From Pontibacterium sinense (GTDB lineage Bacteria; Pseudomonadota; Gammaproteobacteria; Pseudomonadales; Balneatricaceae): a stretch of 39,725 bases of DNA. The notes beneath the pieces were generated by a model, which searched no databases, had not been told where the DNA came from, and saw only the letters and a list, made by a program, of their open reading frames with translations. Numbering within the stretch: the first letter of the stretch is position 1; the number at the start of each line of letters is the position of its first letter. The position numbers were made by a program, and so were the translations under genes. The stretch is taken from the NCBI RefSeq assembly GCF_015209595.1, contig NZ_JADEYS010000032.1, positions 1 to 39,725 of the forward strand, read 5' to 3'. Positions 7,615 to 18,098 of the stretch are shown one piece after another.

Positions 7615-7730
7615 CTCGTTCCCATGCTCCCGCGTGGGAATGCAGACAGTTCTATATATCACTAAACCTTTTAACTTATCGCTATTCTGAACCCGCTGTA
7701 TGGGTTACCACGGAGGACCGTGGGAACCAG
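7615..7730 (+). repeat. Composite GTTCCCACG element, copy 3
   Basis: Opens with CTCGTTCCCATGCTCC/CGCGTGGGAATG and closes with TGGGTTACCACGG/CCGTGGGAACCAG. Lies between bluB and cbiX. A half-copy (first hairpin only) follows at 7758-7788. Confidence 0.8.
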
Positions 7731-7757
7731 AAAATACCGAGGTTCAATCAGCTTTAT

Positions 7758-7788
7758 CTCGTTCCCATGCTCCAGCGTGGGAATGCAG
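7758..7788 (+). repeat. Half composite element (first hairpin only)
   Basis: CTCGTTCCCATGCTCC then AGCGTGGGAATGCAG. The expected second hairpin is missing; about 60 bp further on the sequence runs into a cloverleaf element. Confidence 0.75.
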
Positions 7789-7847
7789 GCAGCGCTATAC
7801 GCCACTGAAAATCTAACTTATCGCTACCTTGAATCAGTGCATGGTTT

Positions 7848-7894
7848 TGTAGGGTAGCCTTCTAGGCTACCGGCAGCTTAAAAGCTGCCCTACA
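7848..7894 (-). repeat. Cloverleaf-like intergenic element, copy 7
   Basis: TGTAGGG/CCCTACA ends; arms GGTAGCCT-TCT-AGGCTACC then GGCAGCTT-AA-AAGCTGCC. Confidence 0.9.
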
Positions 7895-7943
7895 ATGCTC
7901 CGCCTATGTTTCTGCGGATAACCATACAAGCCGACACTGGGTT

Positions 7944-8007
7944 TGTAGGGTAGCCTCGTCGTCATCGAAGGTGATCAGGCTACCGGCAGCTTGAAAGCTG
8001 CCCTACA
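7944..8007 (-). repeat. Cloverleaf-like element with long third arm, copy 8
   Basis: TGTAGGG/CCCTACA ends. The first arm, GTAGCCT/AGGCTAC, has the same roughly 20-bp enlarged loop (TCGTCGTCATCGAAGGTGAT) as the copies at 6069 and 7530. The second arm is GGCAGCTT-GA-AAGCTGCC. Confidence 0.85.
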
Positions 8008-8038
8008 ATGCCGAGGGATAACCTCTAACCTCATCTAA

Positions 8039-8734
8039 TCACCCTTCAGGCCAGTAATTCTCAAATATAAATTCATCCAACGGTGCCGCTTCCGTCCAGC
8101 GTTCTTCCACCAGCATGGGTTGTTCATAAAATCTGTCGACGTGACCAATACAGAGGATCGCCACTGGCTTACTATCCACAGGCATTTTTAACAATTCAGC
8201 CAGCATTTCGGGATCAAATAACGACACCCACCCCAGCCCGATGCCTTCAGCACGTGCGGCCAGCCACATGTTTTGAATGGCACAGGACAGAGACGCCAAG
8301 TCCATCTCAGGCAACGTACGACGACCAAAAACATGCTTTTCACGGCCATCCGGTAATGCGGCGACCACCACTTCAGCGCAGTCTCGGATACCTTCCACTT
8401 TTAGTTCCAGGAACTCGTCACGCCGCTGCCCCAAAGCATCAGCAGTCTCCTGCCGCTCAGCCTCTACTAACTCGCAGATATCTTCGCGCAGTGTACGGTC
8501 GGTAATTCGCAGAAAACGCCAGGGCTGCATCAACCCCACACTGGGCGCTTGATGGGCGACCTTAAACAATCGCTGTAATATCTCCGGATCCAGCGGTTCC
8601 TGCGAGAAATGGCGCATATCCCGCCGCTGTGCGATCACCCGATAAACCGCGTCCCGATCTGCTTCGCTGTACGCTTTATTACCGATAGCCGCTTTATTAC
8701 TGATACCCGTATTCATCTTTTTATTCACAGACAT
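8039..8734 (-). CDS. bluB: 5,6-dimethylbenzimidazole synthase BluB
   Basis: About 231 residues; a nitroreductase-fold flavoprotein that breaks down reduced FMN with oxygen to make DMB, the lower ligand of cobalamin. Family features seen: RRDMRHFSQEPLD near the N-terminus (FMN contacts), HQAPSVGLMQPWRF, the long central helix region, and the GIGLGWVSLFDPE segment. Because the reaction needs oxygen, it argues for synthesis in the presence of air. The start is ambiguous: ATG at 8740 or ATG at 8734; GGAAG sits 6 bp before the latter, so I use 8734. The gene start overlaps the end of cobC. It is separated from cbiX downstream by the repeat-filled gap 7481-8038. Confidence 0.92.
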   Translation of the reverse strand: MSVNKKMNTGISNKAAIGNKAYSEADRDAVYRVIAQRRDMRHFSQEPLDPEILQRLFKVAHQAPSVGLMQPWRFLRITDRTLREDICELVEAERQETADALGQRRDEFLELKVEGIRDCAEVVVAALPDGREKHVFGRRTLPEMDLASLSCAIQNMWLAARAEGIGLGWVSLFDPEMLAELLKMPVDSKPVAILCIGHVDRFYEQPMLVEERWTEAAPLDEFIFENYWPEG

Positions 8735-9833
8735 CTGCAACTTCCCGCTCTGTTGAATCTTCCCACTGCACTGTTAAATGTTGCGCGTAGTTAAGGACGA
8801 TCTGTTCAAGCCGCTCCATAGCGTTTAGATCGTTTCGATCCAAAATCCCGATCCGTAACAGGCTATGGTGTTTATCCACCACAATGACCCGCACCAAAAT
8901 GCCGTGTGTTGCCAAGTAGCGTTGTAATCCAGTGGCTTCAGATCGACTCAGTAACCAGCTTGAAAATAGCGCTGACCGGATCTCACGTAAGGGTTTAAAC
9001 ATCGACATTAGCGGCGCCAACAACCGTTGGCTTGCCTCAGCGTTCAGATGAATATCCTGACGCGCACGCATTTGCCAGCCATCGTCGGATAACGCCTTGG
9101 TTGCCAGAGACTGCGCTACGCCATTCACCTGCCATAAACCCAGTCGCTGTTGCAGCGCTTCGCGCAAAGTGGCCTCCGCAAAGACGAAACCCAATCGCAA
9201 ACCGGCCAACCCAAAAAACTTACCAAAAGAGCGCAACACCACCATGTTGGCGACATGGTATCCCGCCAACACACTCGCTTCCGGGTCCGTATCAATAAAG
9301 GCTTCATCCACAATTAGATAACTACCGGGCGCCATCTGGCGGGACCATTCAGCCAATGTGTGTGGCGAAAACCTCAAACCTGAGGGGTTGTTTGGGTTAA
9401 TCACCAGCAAGTGAAAGGCTTCGCCTTCCAGCAGCGCCGTTTCAATCATCACGCGGGCAGCTTCGGCATCAAACGCCGGATAAAACACCAATGGATTGCC
9501 GTTCTTCTGCCAACTATGACGGTGTTCGTCGTAGCCCACCGCCGGCAGTAACACTGGCAGCTTTTCAACGCATTTTGGTAGCACCTGAATAACGGGCTGA
9601 GAACCGTTCACGGGCAGTAGCTGATCGCTGCTGTAATAGCGTGCCGCGGCGGCTAAAAACTCCGGTTGAATATAGGGCAGCCGCTGAAACGCTAACGGGT
9701 CAACGCCCTCAACCGGATAGGACACCGGATTCAACCCGGTAGAGAGATCCAGCCAGCTTTCCACCGGGATGTTATAACGCGCGCTGGCACTGATCAGATC
9801 ACCGCCGTGCAGCAGATTTTCACTTAGAGCCAC
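8721..9833 (-). CDS. cobC: Threonine-phosphate decarboxylase-like PLP enzyme (CobC/CobD)
   Basis: A 370-residue fold-type I aminotransferase family enzyme that supplies (R)-1-amino-2-propanol phosphate for attachment to cobyric acid. Visible features: LDLSTGLNPVSYP near residue 30, the NPNNPSG motif, VDEAFID, and the PLP lysine in SFGKFFGLAGLRLG (about residue 204). GTG start overlaps the end of cobD(cbiB) by 10 bp, and its 3' end overlaps bluB, so coupling is likely. The name CobC follows use in aerobic-type clusters; the Salmonella orthologue is called CobD. A true threonine-phosphate decarboxylase activity is the family norm but is not proven from sequence. Confidence 0.9.
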   Translation of the reverse strand: MALSENLLHGGDLISASARYNIPVESWLDLSTGLNPVSYPVEGVDPLAFQRLPYIQPEFLAAAARYYSSDQLLPVNGSQPVIQVLPKCVEKLPVLLPAVGYDEHRHSWQKNGNPLVFYPAFDAEAARVMIETALLEGEAFHLLVINPNNPSGLRFSPHTLAEWSRQMAPGSYLIVDEAFIDTDPEASVLAGYHVANMVVLRSFGKFFGLAGLRLGFVFAEATLREALQQRLGLWQVNGVAQSLATKALSDDGWQMRARQDIHLNAEASQRLLAPLMSMFKPLREIRSALFSSWLLSRSEATGLQRYLATHGILVRVIVVDKHHSLLRIGILDRNDLNAMERLEQIVLNYAQHLTVQWEDSTEREVADVCE

Positions 9834-10771
9834 GCCAACACTCCCGCCAATATCACGATGACTAGCACCCAGAGACCCAACGCCCGATTCACCAACATAC
9901 AGGCGCGTTCAATACCTTGTGCTGAAGGCGTTTCGCCACTGTCTCGGTTAGGGCCCAGAGGAGGTCGTTGCTGTAACTCGCCGTGATAGATTGCCGCACC
10001 GCCGAGGGATACGTTTATCGCCCCCGCCCCCGCCGCCATCACCGGACCCGCGTTGGGGCTTTTCCAGGTCACCGCCTGTGCTTGCCAACACGACACTGCA
10101 ATGCGTGTTTTGCCTGCCAACGCATAACTCAATGCGGTCAGGCGTGCAGGCAGGTAGTTCAGCAGATCATCGATACGTGCCGCCGCCCAGCCAAAGCTTA
10201 AAAAGCGGGAATTTTTATATCCCCACATGGCATCCAGCGTGTTGCTCAGGCGATAGAGCACCACACCGGGAATGCCCAACAAACAAAACCAGAAGATTGC
10301 AGAGAAGATCGCATCTGCACCATTTTCCAGCACCGACTCAGTCGCGGCACTGGCGATAGCGGTTTCATCTGATTGAGACGTATCACGACTGACGATCATA
10401 CCTACGGCATGGCGAGCGGAATCCAGATCACCGGCGGCCAGCGGGTTGGACACCGCGATACCATGCTCAATCAGGCTCTGCCAACCGATGGCCAGATACA
10501 ACACAACTCCGCCCAATATCACGGAAATCACCGCGTACTGTTCCGTCCAAAGATTCACGCTGTAGGCTAGCAACACCAGAGGGATCACGGCTAATGACCA
10601 CGCAAAAACACCGGTACCACGCCCTGCAGCCCGACCAGCATCCGTTGTGTTCCACACCCGTTCAATAGCCGACGCTAAACGACCAAATCCCACCAGCGGG
10701 TGAAAACGCTTGGGTTCGCCTAACAGGCGATCTAGCAACAAGGCCATCAGTATTGATGCAACCAGACTCAC
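9824..10771 (-). CDS. cobD: Adenosylcobinamide-phosphate synthase CobD/CbiB
   Basis: A 315-residue integral membrane enzyme that attaches aminopropanol (phosphate) to cobyric acid. Family marks: [19 protein letters not shown] at the N-terminus, [24 protein letters not shown] and the [13 protein letters not shown]-like region (here [13 protein letters not shown]), then a conserved C-terminal part with [22 protein letters not shown]. Several hydrophobic segments are present. GTG start within GTGA, overlapping the cobQ stop by 4 bp. The substrate form depends on the product of the adjacent cobC gene. Confidence 0.93.
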   Translation of the reverse strand: MSLVASILMALLLDRLLGEPKRFHPLVGFGRLASAIERVWNTTDAGRAAGRGTGVFAWSLAVIPLVLLAYSVNLWTEQYAVISVILGGVVLYLAIGWQSLIEHGIAVSNPLAAGDLDSARHAVGMIVSRDTSQSDETAIASAATESVLENGADAIFSAIFWFCLLGIPGVVLYRLSNTLDAMWGYKNSRFLSFGWAAARIDDLLNYLPARLTALSYALAGKTRIAVSCWQAQAVTWKSPNAGPVMAAGAGAINVSLGGAAIYHGELQQRPPLGPNRDSGETPSAQGIERACMLVNRALGLWVLVIVILAGVLAWL

Positions 10772-12285
10772 GGCTTGCTCCCCAGCGGGGATGGCTCAAG
10801 CGATAACAGCTTGCAGATCCGCTCAAACGGCAACACCGCCTCAACCTCATCGGCTAACCGCTCAATCTGCTGCTCCCGAAAGTTGGCATAATCAAACTGT
10901 TCGACCTGCCCTAATCCCGCCCATTGCAACAGATAATCCAGTAACTCAGACTCATCAAACAAACCGTGTATATAACTCCCCATCACTGTATCGTCCGCAT
11001 TCTTGGCACCTTCCGGGACAGATTCTGAGTCACCGTCTACTGGCCAAATCTGAAACAAGGGCTGTTCCAATGCTGTGCCACAACTGACGCCAGCATGGAT
11101 CTCATAGCCTTTGACAGACAAACCCGTTTTCAGCGCCTTGCCACAGATATTGCGCAGCATCTTATCGCCGGTCAGCGTGGTTTCCATCTCCAGCAAGCCC
11201 AGTCCTGCGGTGGACCCGGCAGCGGATTCAATGGCATCCGGATCATGAATCCATTGCCCCAACATCTGGTAACCGCCACACACACCGATCACTTTGCCAC
11301 CCAACCGCAGATGACGCTGAATTGCTTGCGCCCAACCGCTGGATTTCAACCACTCCAGGTCACCACGCACGTTTTTACTGCCCGGCAGGATAATCAGATC
11401 GGCACCGTTAAAGTCTTTCAGATCGCGCATAAATTCGCAGTCCACCTGCGGATGCATACGTAACACGTCAAAGTCGGTATGGTTACTGGCACGCGGATAG
11501 ACCGGCACCACCACTTTCAACTGCTGATAAGCGCCGTCATGTTTTTGCTGCTGATTGATCGCATCTTCCGCTTCGATATGCAGATTCATCACATAAGGCA
11601 CAACCGCCAGTGTTGGCACACCCGTGCGCGCCTCCAACCAATCCAACCCCGACTCCAACAAGGACACATCACCGCGAAAACGGTTGATGATAAAACCCTT
11701 CACCCGCGCTTTTTCAGAGTCACTCAGCAGCTCATAAGTACCGTACAGATGGGCAAACACACCACCCCGATCTATATCCGCGACGATCACCACGGGACAA
11801 TCCACCGCTTCGGCAAAACCCATGTTGGCAATATCATGCTCGCGCAGATTGATCTCTGCCGGACTACCCGCCCCTTCCACAATGACTGCCTGATACTGCT
11901 CGGTCAGACGCTGATGGCTGTGTACTACCTCTTTTAACAACTCGGGCTTGTAGTGGTGATACTCGACGGCTTTCATATTGCCAATCGCTTTACCGTGCAC
12001 GATCACCTGCGCGCCGATATCGCTGTTGGGTTTGAGCAGGACAGGGTTCATATCCACTGTGGGCTTCAGCAAACAGGCTTCTGCCTGCACCGCCTGTGCA
12101 CGACCAATCTCTCCGCCTTCTGCTGTTACCGCGCTATTGAGCGCCATGTTCTGTGGTTTAAACGGCGCAACCGAGACCTGTCTGCGCGCCAGAATCCGCC
12201 CCAATGCGGTAACCATGATGCTTTTACCCGCATCAGATGTGGTGCCCTGCACCATCAATGTATGGGGATGTTTAAACTTGCTCAT
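10768..12285 (-). CDS. cobQ: Cobyric acid synthase CobQ/CbiP
   Basis: A 505-residue ATP- and glutamine-dependent amidase that amidates side chains b, d, e and g of adenosylcobyrinic a,c-diamide. The N-terminal dethiobiotin-synthetase-like domain has the P-loop [11 protein letters not shown] (about residues 12-22) and [10 protein letters not shown]. The C-terminal glutaminase domain has the nucleophilic Cys in VCGGYQMLG (about residue 335) and a terminal His in GSYIHGLFD. Length is normal for the family. ATG overlaps the cobN stop by 4 bp (ATGA). Confidence 0.95.
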   Translation of the reverse strand: MSKFKHPHTLMVQGTTSDAGKSIMVTALGRILARRQVSVAPFKPQNMALNSAVTAEGGEIGRAQAVQAEACLLKPTVDMNPVLLKPNSDIGAQVIVHGKAIGNMKAVEYHHYKPELLKEVVHSHQRLTEQYQAVIVEGAGSPAEINLREHDIANMGFAEAVDCPVVIVADIDRGGVFAHLYGTYELLSDSEKARVKGFIINRFRGDVSLLESGLDWLEARTGVPTLAVVPYVMNLHIEAEDAINQQQKHDGAYQQLKVVVPVYPRASNHTDFDVLRMHPQVDCEFMRDLKDFNGADLIILPGSKNVRGDLEWLKSSGWAQAIQRHLRLGGKVIGVCGGYQMLGQWIHDPDAIESAAGSTAGLGLLEMETTLTGDKMLRNICGKALKTGLSVKGYEIHAGVSCGTALEQPLFQIWPVDGDSESVPEGAKNADDTVMGSYIHGLFDESELLDYLLQWAGLGQVEQFDYANFREQQIERLADEVEAVLPFERICKLLSLEPSPLGSKP

Positions 12286-15200
12286 TTCATTCCTTCCTGC
12301 TGCTGATCGATCTCCAGCAGCAAATCTTTCAATGCACCGGCGTAATCACCCGGTTCCTGCCACAATCCCCGTTGAGTGGCTTCCAGCAAACGTTCTGCCA
12401 TCTCTTCCAATGCATGAGGGTTATGCTGTTCCAGAAACGCACGGTTTTGCGGATCAAACAGCAACGCATCGGTCACTTTTTCATATTGGTAATCTGCGAT
12501 CAGATTGGTGGTGGCATCGTAGGCAAACATGTAATCCACACTCGCGGTCATCTCGAATGCACCTTTATAACCGTGTTCACGCATGGCGTTGATCCACTTA
12601 GGGTTCAGCACCCGTGAGCGGATCACCCGATTCAGCTCCTCTTTTAAGGTTCGTACTTTAGGTACCTGAGGGTTGGAGTGATCGTTGTGATAAACCTCGG
12701 GGGCCTCACCTTTGTACACAGTGACGGCGTTGGTCATGCCCCCCTGAAACTGGTAATAGTCATCGGAATCCAGAATATCGTGCTCGCGGTTATCCTGATT
12801 CTGCACCACGGCATCCAGCTGCGAGAGCTGATGCTGAAACGCCTGTTTCGCCTCCACGCCGTCCCCCTTGCCGTAGGCGTAACCGCCCCAGTTAAGATAA
12901 GCGTCGGCCAAATCACTGCGCTGCTCCCAGCAACGCTCATCAATCAGGCCTTGTAATCCGGCTCCATAAGCGCCCGGTTTACTTCCAAATACGCGATAAC
13001 TGGCTTCACGTTGGGCAGCCTCGACGGACATTCCCGTAGACAACAGTTCTTGCTGACGCTGCTCTATGTTTTCTCGGATGGTATTGCCGGTACCCGGATC
13101 ATCCATCGTTGCGATCGCCTGCACGGCGGCATCGTACAGTTTCATCACATTGGGAAAGGCATCACGGAAGAAACCAGAAACACGCAGCGTCACATCCACT
13201 CGCGGACGACCTAACTGCATTGCGCTGACCACTTCAAAGTCCACAACGCGGTTAGATCCCGGAGCCCACAACGGCCGCACCCCCATCAACGCAAACGCCT
13301 GTGCAATATCGTCACCGCCGGTGCGCATAGTAGCGGTTCCCCAGACGGACAAACCCAGCTGACGCGGATAGTCACCATGCTCCTGCAGATGACGTTCGAT
13401 TAATGCCTGTGCAGACCGTTCCCCTATCGCCCAGGCCGCAGGGCTTGGAATAGAACGATTATCTACCGAGAAGAAATTACGCCCCGTGGGTAAGGTATCC
13501 AAGCGGCCGCGTGTTGGTGCACCGCTAGGCCCCGGCGGTATAAAGACGCCATCCAGACCGCGAATCAGCGATTGAATCTCCAGCTCGACGCTCTGCTCCA
13601 GCGCCTTATAAATCCGCTGACGCGCATAGATAAGCTGCTCAGATGTTTGTGGATACGCACTGAGCTCCGACAGATCGGCATCATTCAACACATAACGCTC
13701 AACCCACACCAGCGCCAACAACTCCAGACGCTCACGGGTGTCGGCTTCGCTACGCCACAGATCATCAGACACCTGCATTAACGGGTTAGGTTTAACACCT
13801 AGCCAATCTTCGTGACTCGCCGCCAGCGGATCGAACAACTCACCAGTATTCATACGTAGATCGAAGTCAGCAACCAGGTTGTGCAGGATACCCTGACTCT
13901 GGGCATCATCACCGCGCGGTAGACGCAGGAGCGCAACTAAGGTATCGGCCAGCTTTCCGTTTTCAGGCAACTCGCCCAATATATGCAGACCATGACGGAT
14001 CTGCGCTTCTTTGATATCACACAGATACGCATCCAGTTCTGCGAGTACACCCTCATCGTCGTCGGTCTCAGCCGCCAACTCATCCAGAAGATGGGTCTTG
14101 CGCACCTGCTTTAATATTTCATCCCGCAACCACTGCTCACGTCGCGTATCCATTCCCAACGCCTGATAATACTCATCCACCAGCCCTTCAAGTTCGGCCA
14201 GTTCGCCGTAGCTCTCCGCGCGGGTCATCGGGGGCATCAGGTGGTCGATAATCACCGCCTGCGTGCGGCGTTTTGCCTGCGCGCCTTCACCCGGATCATT
14301 AACGATAAACGGATAGAAATGCGGCATTGGGCCAAGCGCAATGTCAGGCCAGCAACTGTCTGACAGCGCCGTACCTTTGCCGGGCAACCACTCTAGATTG
14401 CCGTGTTTACCCACATGGATCACCGCATCCACCTGATAGCAGTGACGCAACCAGAAATAGAATGCCAGATAGTTATGCGGCGGGATCAGATCAGGATCGT
14501 GGTAGTTCGCCACCAAATCGATGTTAAATCCACGCGCGGGCTGAATACCGACGAAGGTTTCACCGATACGAATACCGGAAAGCATCAGTCGCCCGTTGCG
14601 ACACTTAATATCCTCTTCCGGCCCACCCCACTGGTCATACACCGCTTGTTGCGACGCTTCGGGCAGTTGACGGAAGTACTGCAGGTATTCATCCAGCCCC
14701 ATACTCTGCCAGCACGGTAACTGGTGCAGCGTATTGGGGTTGTTGGTGACCGCTTCCAACAAGGCTTCGATCAGCGCCGTACCAGTTTCAGGCAAATCAG
14801 CGGGTTCACCCAGCGGATAACCCGCCTCTGCCAAAGCACGCAGAATATTGACCGTCGATGCGGGCGTATCCAATCCCACTCCATTACCGATACGGCCATC
14901 TTTGGTGGGATAGTTCGCCAGTATCAGCGCGATACGTTTATCCCGATTTGCTTTTCGCGCCAGAGAGCAGTGCCGGGCGGCAAGTTCGGCGACAAACGCA
15001 GCACGTTCGTTATGTAATGCATACCGCACCACAGAGACTTCACATCGCTCATCAAAGTGACTTTCGGCTTTAAAACTCACCGCGCGGGTGACGATCCGGC
15101 CATCCATCTCCGGTAACACCACCTGCATGGCAATATCCCGACTGCGCAAACCCTGACTGTATTGCTGCCAGTCTTCCTCGGTACTGCTCGACAACACCAG

Positions 15201-16169
15201 CTGTAAAACCGGCAACTCACGCGCAAACGGCGAGGTAAAGTCTGTAGGTTGAGACGACAGATCAGGACTCGCCACGGTATTGCTAGCAAAGCCGGTGGTG
15301 TTGATGATCAATGACGCATTGCTTTGCTCCACCAGCGCATTCACCAAGGTGATCGATTCGGCATCTTTCAACGAGGCGATCGCCACCGGCAACGGATTCA
15401 GATTCTGCTGTTCGAGTGCAGTGATCAGACCATCAAACATCGCGGTGTTCGCCGATTGCAGATGACTGCGATAAAACAACAACACAGCCACAGGCTGATC
15501 AGCACCTTCGTTACGCTGCCAGCGTTGCTGCCATTCAGAGAAGCTCGCCTGACCGCCGTTAAATCGGACCGACGGGCTTTCACCATCCGCCTCCGCAGGC
15601 ATATACAACATACAACGCGGCAGGCTGCGCGGTTCATCCCAGCGCACCTCAGCATCCAGATATTGATCCGCCAGAAAGCTCACCAGCTGCTGACTGTTGT
15701 CCACACCACCTTCACGCAAATAACGCCACACACGGTGGCAATCGTCCGACGATACGGTCGATGCCCCAAACAGCTCAGGATCAAGGGCATCATCACCCGG
15801 TACTATAATCAGCTCGCGCGGCAGACCCTCAGTCGTGCCTTTCGCCCACGCCTGCAAACGCTCAAAACCATACGGCCAGTAGTTCTGGCCTCCCAGCAGA
15901 GAAAGCACCACCACACGAGCATGTTCCAGCACTTTGTGTTCATAGAGATCATAAGCTGCTGGTTTCAGCAGCTGCATCCAGTTCGCCAAACGAATCTCTG
16001 CACTACCGCTCGATGCCTGATTCTGAACATACAGGCCCACGCCTGCCGACAACGCGGCAAGCGAGCTGTCAGCAGCGGACAAAATAATGATCTCTGCCGG
16101 AGTCTGATCCAGATCGATGATGCCTTCATCATCAACAAATCCGCCGGGCTGGGCTGCGAGCAAATGCAT
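12282..16169 (-). CDS. cobN: Cobaltochelatase large subunit CobN
   Basis: A 1295-residue protein homologous to the large subunit of magnesium chelatase. In the aerobic pathway it inserts cobalt into hydrogenobyrinic acid a,c-diamide with two AAA+/VWA partners. The hallmark [15 protein letters not shown] lies around residues 583-597. Further conserved segments are [18 protein letters not shown], LGGAxAYG-like sequence near the C-terminus ([13 protein letters not shown]) and [18 protein letters not shown]. No cobS or cobT is in the window; the fused ChlI/ChlD-type gene at 26918-28648 is the probable ATPase partner. It starts 1 bp after the cobW stop and overlaps cobQ. CbiX in the same operon is a second, early-acting cobalt chelatase, which makes the exact substrate here uncertain. 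Confidence 0.95.
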   Translation of the reverse strand: MHLLAAQPGGFVDDEGIIDLDQTPAEIIILSAADSSLAALSAGVGLYVQNQASSGSAEIRLANWMQLLKPAAYDLYEHKVLEHARVVVLSLLGGQNYWPYGFERLQAWAKGTTEGLPRELIIVPGDDALDPELFGASTVSSDDCHRVWRYLREGGVDNSQQLVSFLADQYLDAEVRWDEPRSLPRCMLYMPAEADGESPSVRFNGGQASFSEWQQRWQRNEGADQPVAVLLFYRSHLQSANTAMFDGLITALEQQNLNPLPVAIASLKDAESITLVNALVEQSNASLIINTTGFASNTVASPDLSSQPTDFTSPFARELPVLQLVLSSSTEEDWQQYSQGLRSRDIAMQVVLPEMDGRIVTRAVSFKAESHFDERCEVSVVRYALHNERAAFVAELAARHCSLARKANRDKRIALILANYPTKDGRIGNGVGLDTPASTVNILRALAEAGYPLGEPADLPETGTALIEALLEAVTNNPNTLHQLPCWQSMGLDEYLQYFRQLPEASQQAVYDQWGGPEEDIKCRNGRLMLSGIRIGETFVGIQPARGFNIDLVANYHDPDLIPPHNYLAFYFWLRHCYQVDAVIHVGKHGNLEWLPGKGTALSDSCWPDIALGPMPHFYPFIVNDPGEGAQAKRRTQAVIIDHLMPPMTRAESYGELAELEGLVDEYYQALGMDTRREQWLRDEILKQVRKTHLLDELAAETDDDEGVLAELDAYLCDIKEAQIRHGLHILGELPENGKLADTLVALLRLPRGDDAQSQGILHNLVADFDLRMNTGELFDPLAASHEDWLGVKPNPLMQVSDDLWRSEADTRERLELLALVWVERYVLNDADLSELSAYPQTSEQLIYARQRIYKALEQSVELEIQSLIRGLDGVFIPPGPSGAPTRGRLDTLPTGRNFFSVDNRSIPSPAAWAIGERSAQALIERHLQEHGDYPRQLGLSVWGTATMRTGGDDIAQAFALMGVRPLWAPGSNRVVDFEVVSAMQLGRPRVDVTLRVSGFFRDAFPNVMKLYDAAVQAIATMDDPGTGNTIRENIEQRQQELLSTGMSVEAAQREASYRVFGSKPGAYGAGLQGLIDERCWEQRSDLADAYLNWGGYAYGKGDGVEAKQAFQHQLSQLDAVVQNQDNREHDILDSDDYYQFQGGMTNAVTVYKGEAPEVYHNDHSNPQVPKVRTLKEELNRVIRSRVLNPKWINAMREHGYKGAFEMTASVDYMFAYDATTNLIADYQYEKVTDALLFDPQNRAFLEQHNPHALEEMAERLLEATQRGLWQEPGDYAGALKDLLLEIDQQQEGMK

Positions 16170-16170
16170 G

Positions 16171-17271
16171 TTAAGGCGCGTCTACCAAGGCTGTTTCCAA
16201 AGCTGCTTTGATCACTCCCTCTTCAATCCCTTTACCGATAAACACCAGCTGAGTGGCACGGGTTTCATCCATCGTCCACGGGCGATCAAAGTACACATCC
16301 AGACGTTTACCCACAGCCTGCAATACCTGACGCATCGGTTTACCCGGCAATGCAGCAAAGCCTTTAGCACGGTAGATGTTGAAATCACTCAGCAGGGATT
16401 TCAGTGCGGCTTGCAGTTTGTCACTGTCGACTTCACCTAACGTAATCACAAAAGAGTCAAAGTGATCGTGGGCGTGATCATGATGCTCACCGTGCGCGTG
16501 GTGGTGATCATGATGATTATGTACGTGATCGATGCGCTCTTCCGCGGCGGCATCCAACCCCATCAGCATATCCAACTGCGCTTCGCCGTTGCTGATATAG
16601 GTTGTTTTCACCGCATTCGGGACTTTGGCGGTGACGGCTTTTTCAACCAGCTCACGCTCATCGCTGTCCAGCAGATCGTTTTTGCTGACCACGACCAGGT
16701 CGGCTGCGCTCAGCTGATCATCCAGCAGTTCCTGCAAGGATGGATCATGATCCAGACTCTCATCCGCCAGGCGCTGTGCTTGTACCTGATCCACATCGTT
16801 GGCAAAGCGTCCTGCGGCTACCGCCGGGCCGTCGATCACGGTAATCACCGCATCCACCGTGCAGTACTCTTTGATACCCGGCCAGTTGAACGCCTGTACC
16901 AATGGTTTTGGCAATGCCAGACCGCTGGTTTCAATCAGGATATGATCGATATCTTCACGACGCTCAACCAGCTGCTGCATCACCGGCAGGAACTCTTCCT
17001 CAACGGTGCAGCAGATGCAGCCGTTGGCCAGTTCGTAGATGCCACTTTCGTTGTTAGCAACAGCGCCCTGCTCCTCGTCACTCGGCTCTTCATCACAGGA
17101 AAGAGGACAACTGCGCAACAGGTCAGCATCAATATCCAGCTCACCAAATTCATTCACGATGACCGCGATACGCTTACCGGCCGCCTGCTTCAACACGTTG
17201 GACAACAGTGTGGTTTTACCACTACCCAGAAAACCGGTAACAACCGTGGTTGGGATCTTATTCAGCTGCAT
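16171..17271 (-). CDS. cobW: CobW-family GTPase, metal chaperone
   Basis: A 366-residue G3E-family P-loop GTPase. With ATG at 17271 as start, Walker A GFLGSGKTT is at 13-21, the metal-binding GCICCT motif at 84-89 and a guanine-specificity motif SKNDLLD in the middle. A His-rich stretch (13 His in 22 residues, from HVHNHHDHHH onward) lies before the C-terminal domain. An additional CPLSC pair at 55-59 could also bind metal. CobW proteins are thought to deliver cobalt to CobN, and the gene sits directly upstream of cobN. The frame extends to a GTG at 17295, but AAGAGA 6 bp before the ATG and the cobM stop at 17292 favour the shorter start. Confidence 0.93.
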   Translation of the reverse strand: MQLNKIPTTVVTGFLGSGKTTLLSNVLKQAAGKRIAVIVNEFGELDIDADLLRSCPLSCDEEPSDEEQGAVANNESGIYELANGCICCTVEEEFLPVMQQLVERREDIDHILIETSGLALPKPLVQAFNWPGIKEYCTVDAVITVIDGPAVAAGRFANDVDQVQAQRLADESLDHDPSLQELLDDQLSAADLVVVSKNDLLDSDERELVEKAVTAKVPNAVKTTYISNGEAQLDMLMGLDAAAEERIDHVHNHHDHHHAHGEHHDHAHDHFDSFVITLGEVDSDKLQAALKSLLSDFNIYRAKGFAALPGKPMRQVLQAVGKRLDVYFDRPWTMDETRATQLVFIGKGIEEGVIKAALETALVDAP

Positions 17272-17291
17272 GTTTAATCTCTTTTTATTGA

Positions 17292-18098
17292 TCACTGATC
17301 GGATGTGATGTCACGTTTTACGGTACGGGGTTGGTCAGGTTTCACCCTTGGCCGATAGATATGGGCCTGATCCTTCTGATAGAGGTAAGAATCAGCAAAG
17401 TCGTCACTGTCCAGCACATGACCGACCAAGATCAAAGCCGTACGGGTAAAGCCCTTTTCGCGGACTTTAGCGACGATATCGCGCAAAGTACCGGTCACTT
17501 TGTCCTGATCCGGCCATGAGGTGCGATAACACACAGCCACCGGGCAATCTTCGCCATAGTGCGGGATCAGCTCTTCGACGATCTTATGAATGCGGGTAAT
17601 ACCCAGATGGATCGCCAGTGTCGCGCCACTGCGCGCCAGTTCTGGCAAACGTTCACGTTCAGGAAATGGAGTTTTACCTTCGTAGCGGGTCATGATGATG
17701 GTTTGAGATACGCCGGAAAGGGTCAGTTCTTTGCCCAGATACGCAGCGGATGCGGCCACCGCACTCACCCCCGGAATCACTTCATAGTCGATCCCGGACT
17801 GCTCAAGACGGCGGATCTGTTCACCAATCGCGCCATACAATGCTGGATCACCGCACTGCAAACGGGCTACATCTTTGCCTTCCGCATGGGCCTGTGTGAT
17901 ATGCGCGCTGATCTCATCCAGATCGATGGAAGCGGTATCGATGATTTTCTCTGCACGGCCCTCCACTTCCGCCAATACTTCTCGCGGAATCAGTGATCCG
18001 GCATAGAGCACCACCGGACACTGCTTGAGAATGCGCAGACCTTTCAAGGTCATCAGTTCAGGATCGCCGGGACCGGCACCGATAAAGTAAACGGTCAT
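17292..18098 (-). CDS. cobM: Precorrin-4 C11-methyltransferase CobM/CbiF
   Basis: A 268-residue SAM-dependent uroporphyrinogen-III-methylase-fold enzyme that methylates C-11 of the corrin precursor. Signature features: VYFIGAGPGDPELMTLKG at the N-terminus, the P-loop-like DVARLQCGDPALYGAIGEQ segment and VIPGVSAVAASAAYLGKELT, characteristic of CbiF/CobM. Start ATG overlaps the cobJ stop by 4 bp. Length is usual for the family. Whether it acts on precorrin-4 or cobalt-precorrin-4 depends on when cobalt is inserted, which is unclear in this hybrid pathway. Confidence 0.94.
   Translation of the reverse strand: MTVYFIGAGPGDPELMTLKGLRILKQCPVVLYAGSLIPREVLAEVEGRAEKIIDTASIDLDEISAHITQAHAEGKDVARLQCGDPALYGAIGEQIRRLEQSGIDYEVIPGVSAVAASAAYLGKELTLSGVSQTIIMTRYEGKTPFPERERLPELARSGATLAIHLGITRIHKIVEELIPHYGEDCPVAVCYRTSWPDQDKVTGTLRDIVAKVREKGFTRTALILVGHVLDSDDFADSYLYQKDQAHIYRPRVKPDQPRTVKRDITSDQ

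Noticed and set aside
15324-16211. Long plus-strand open frame of 295 codons opposite cobN
   Set aside because: cobN is strongly supported on the minus strand; the antisense frame is a shadow of its codon use and resembles no family I recognise.
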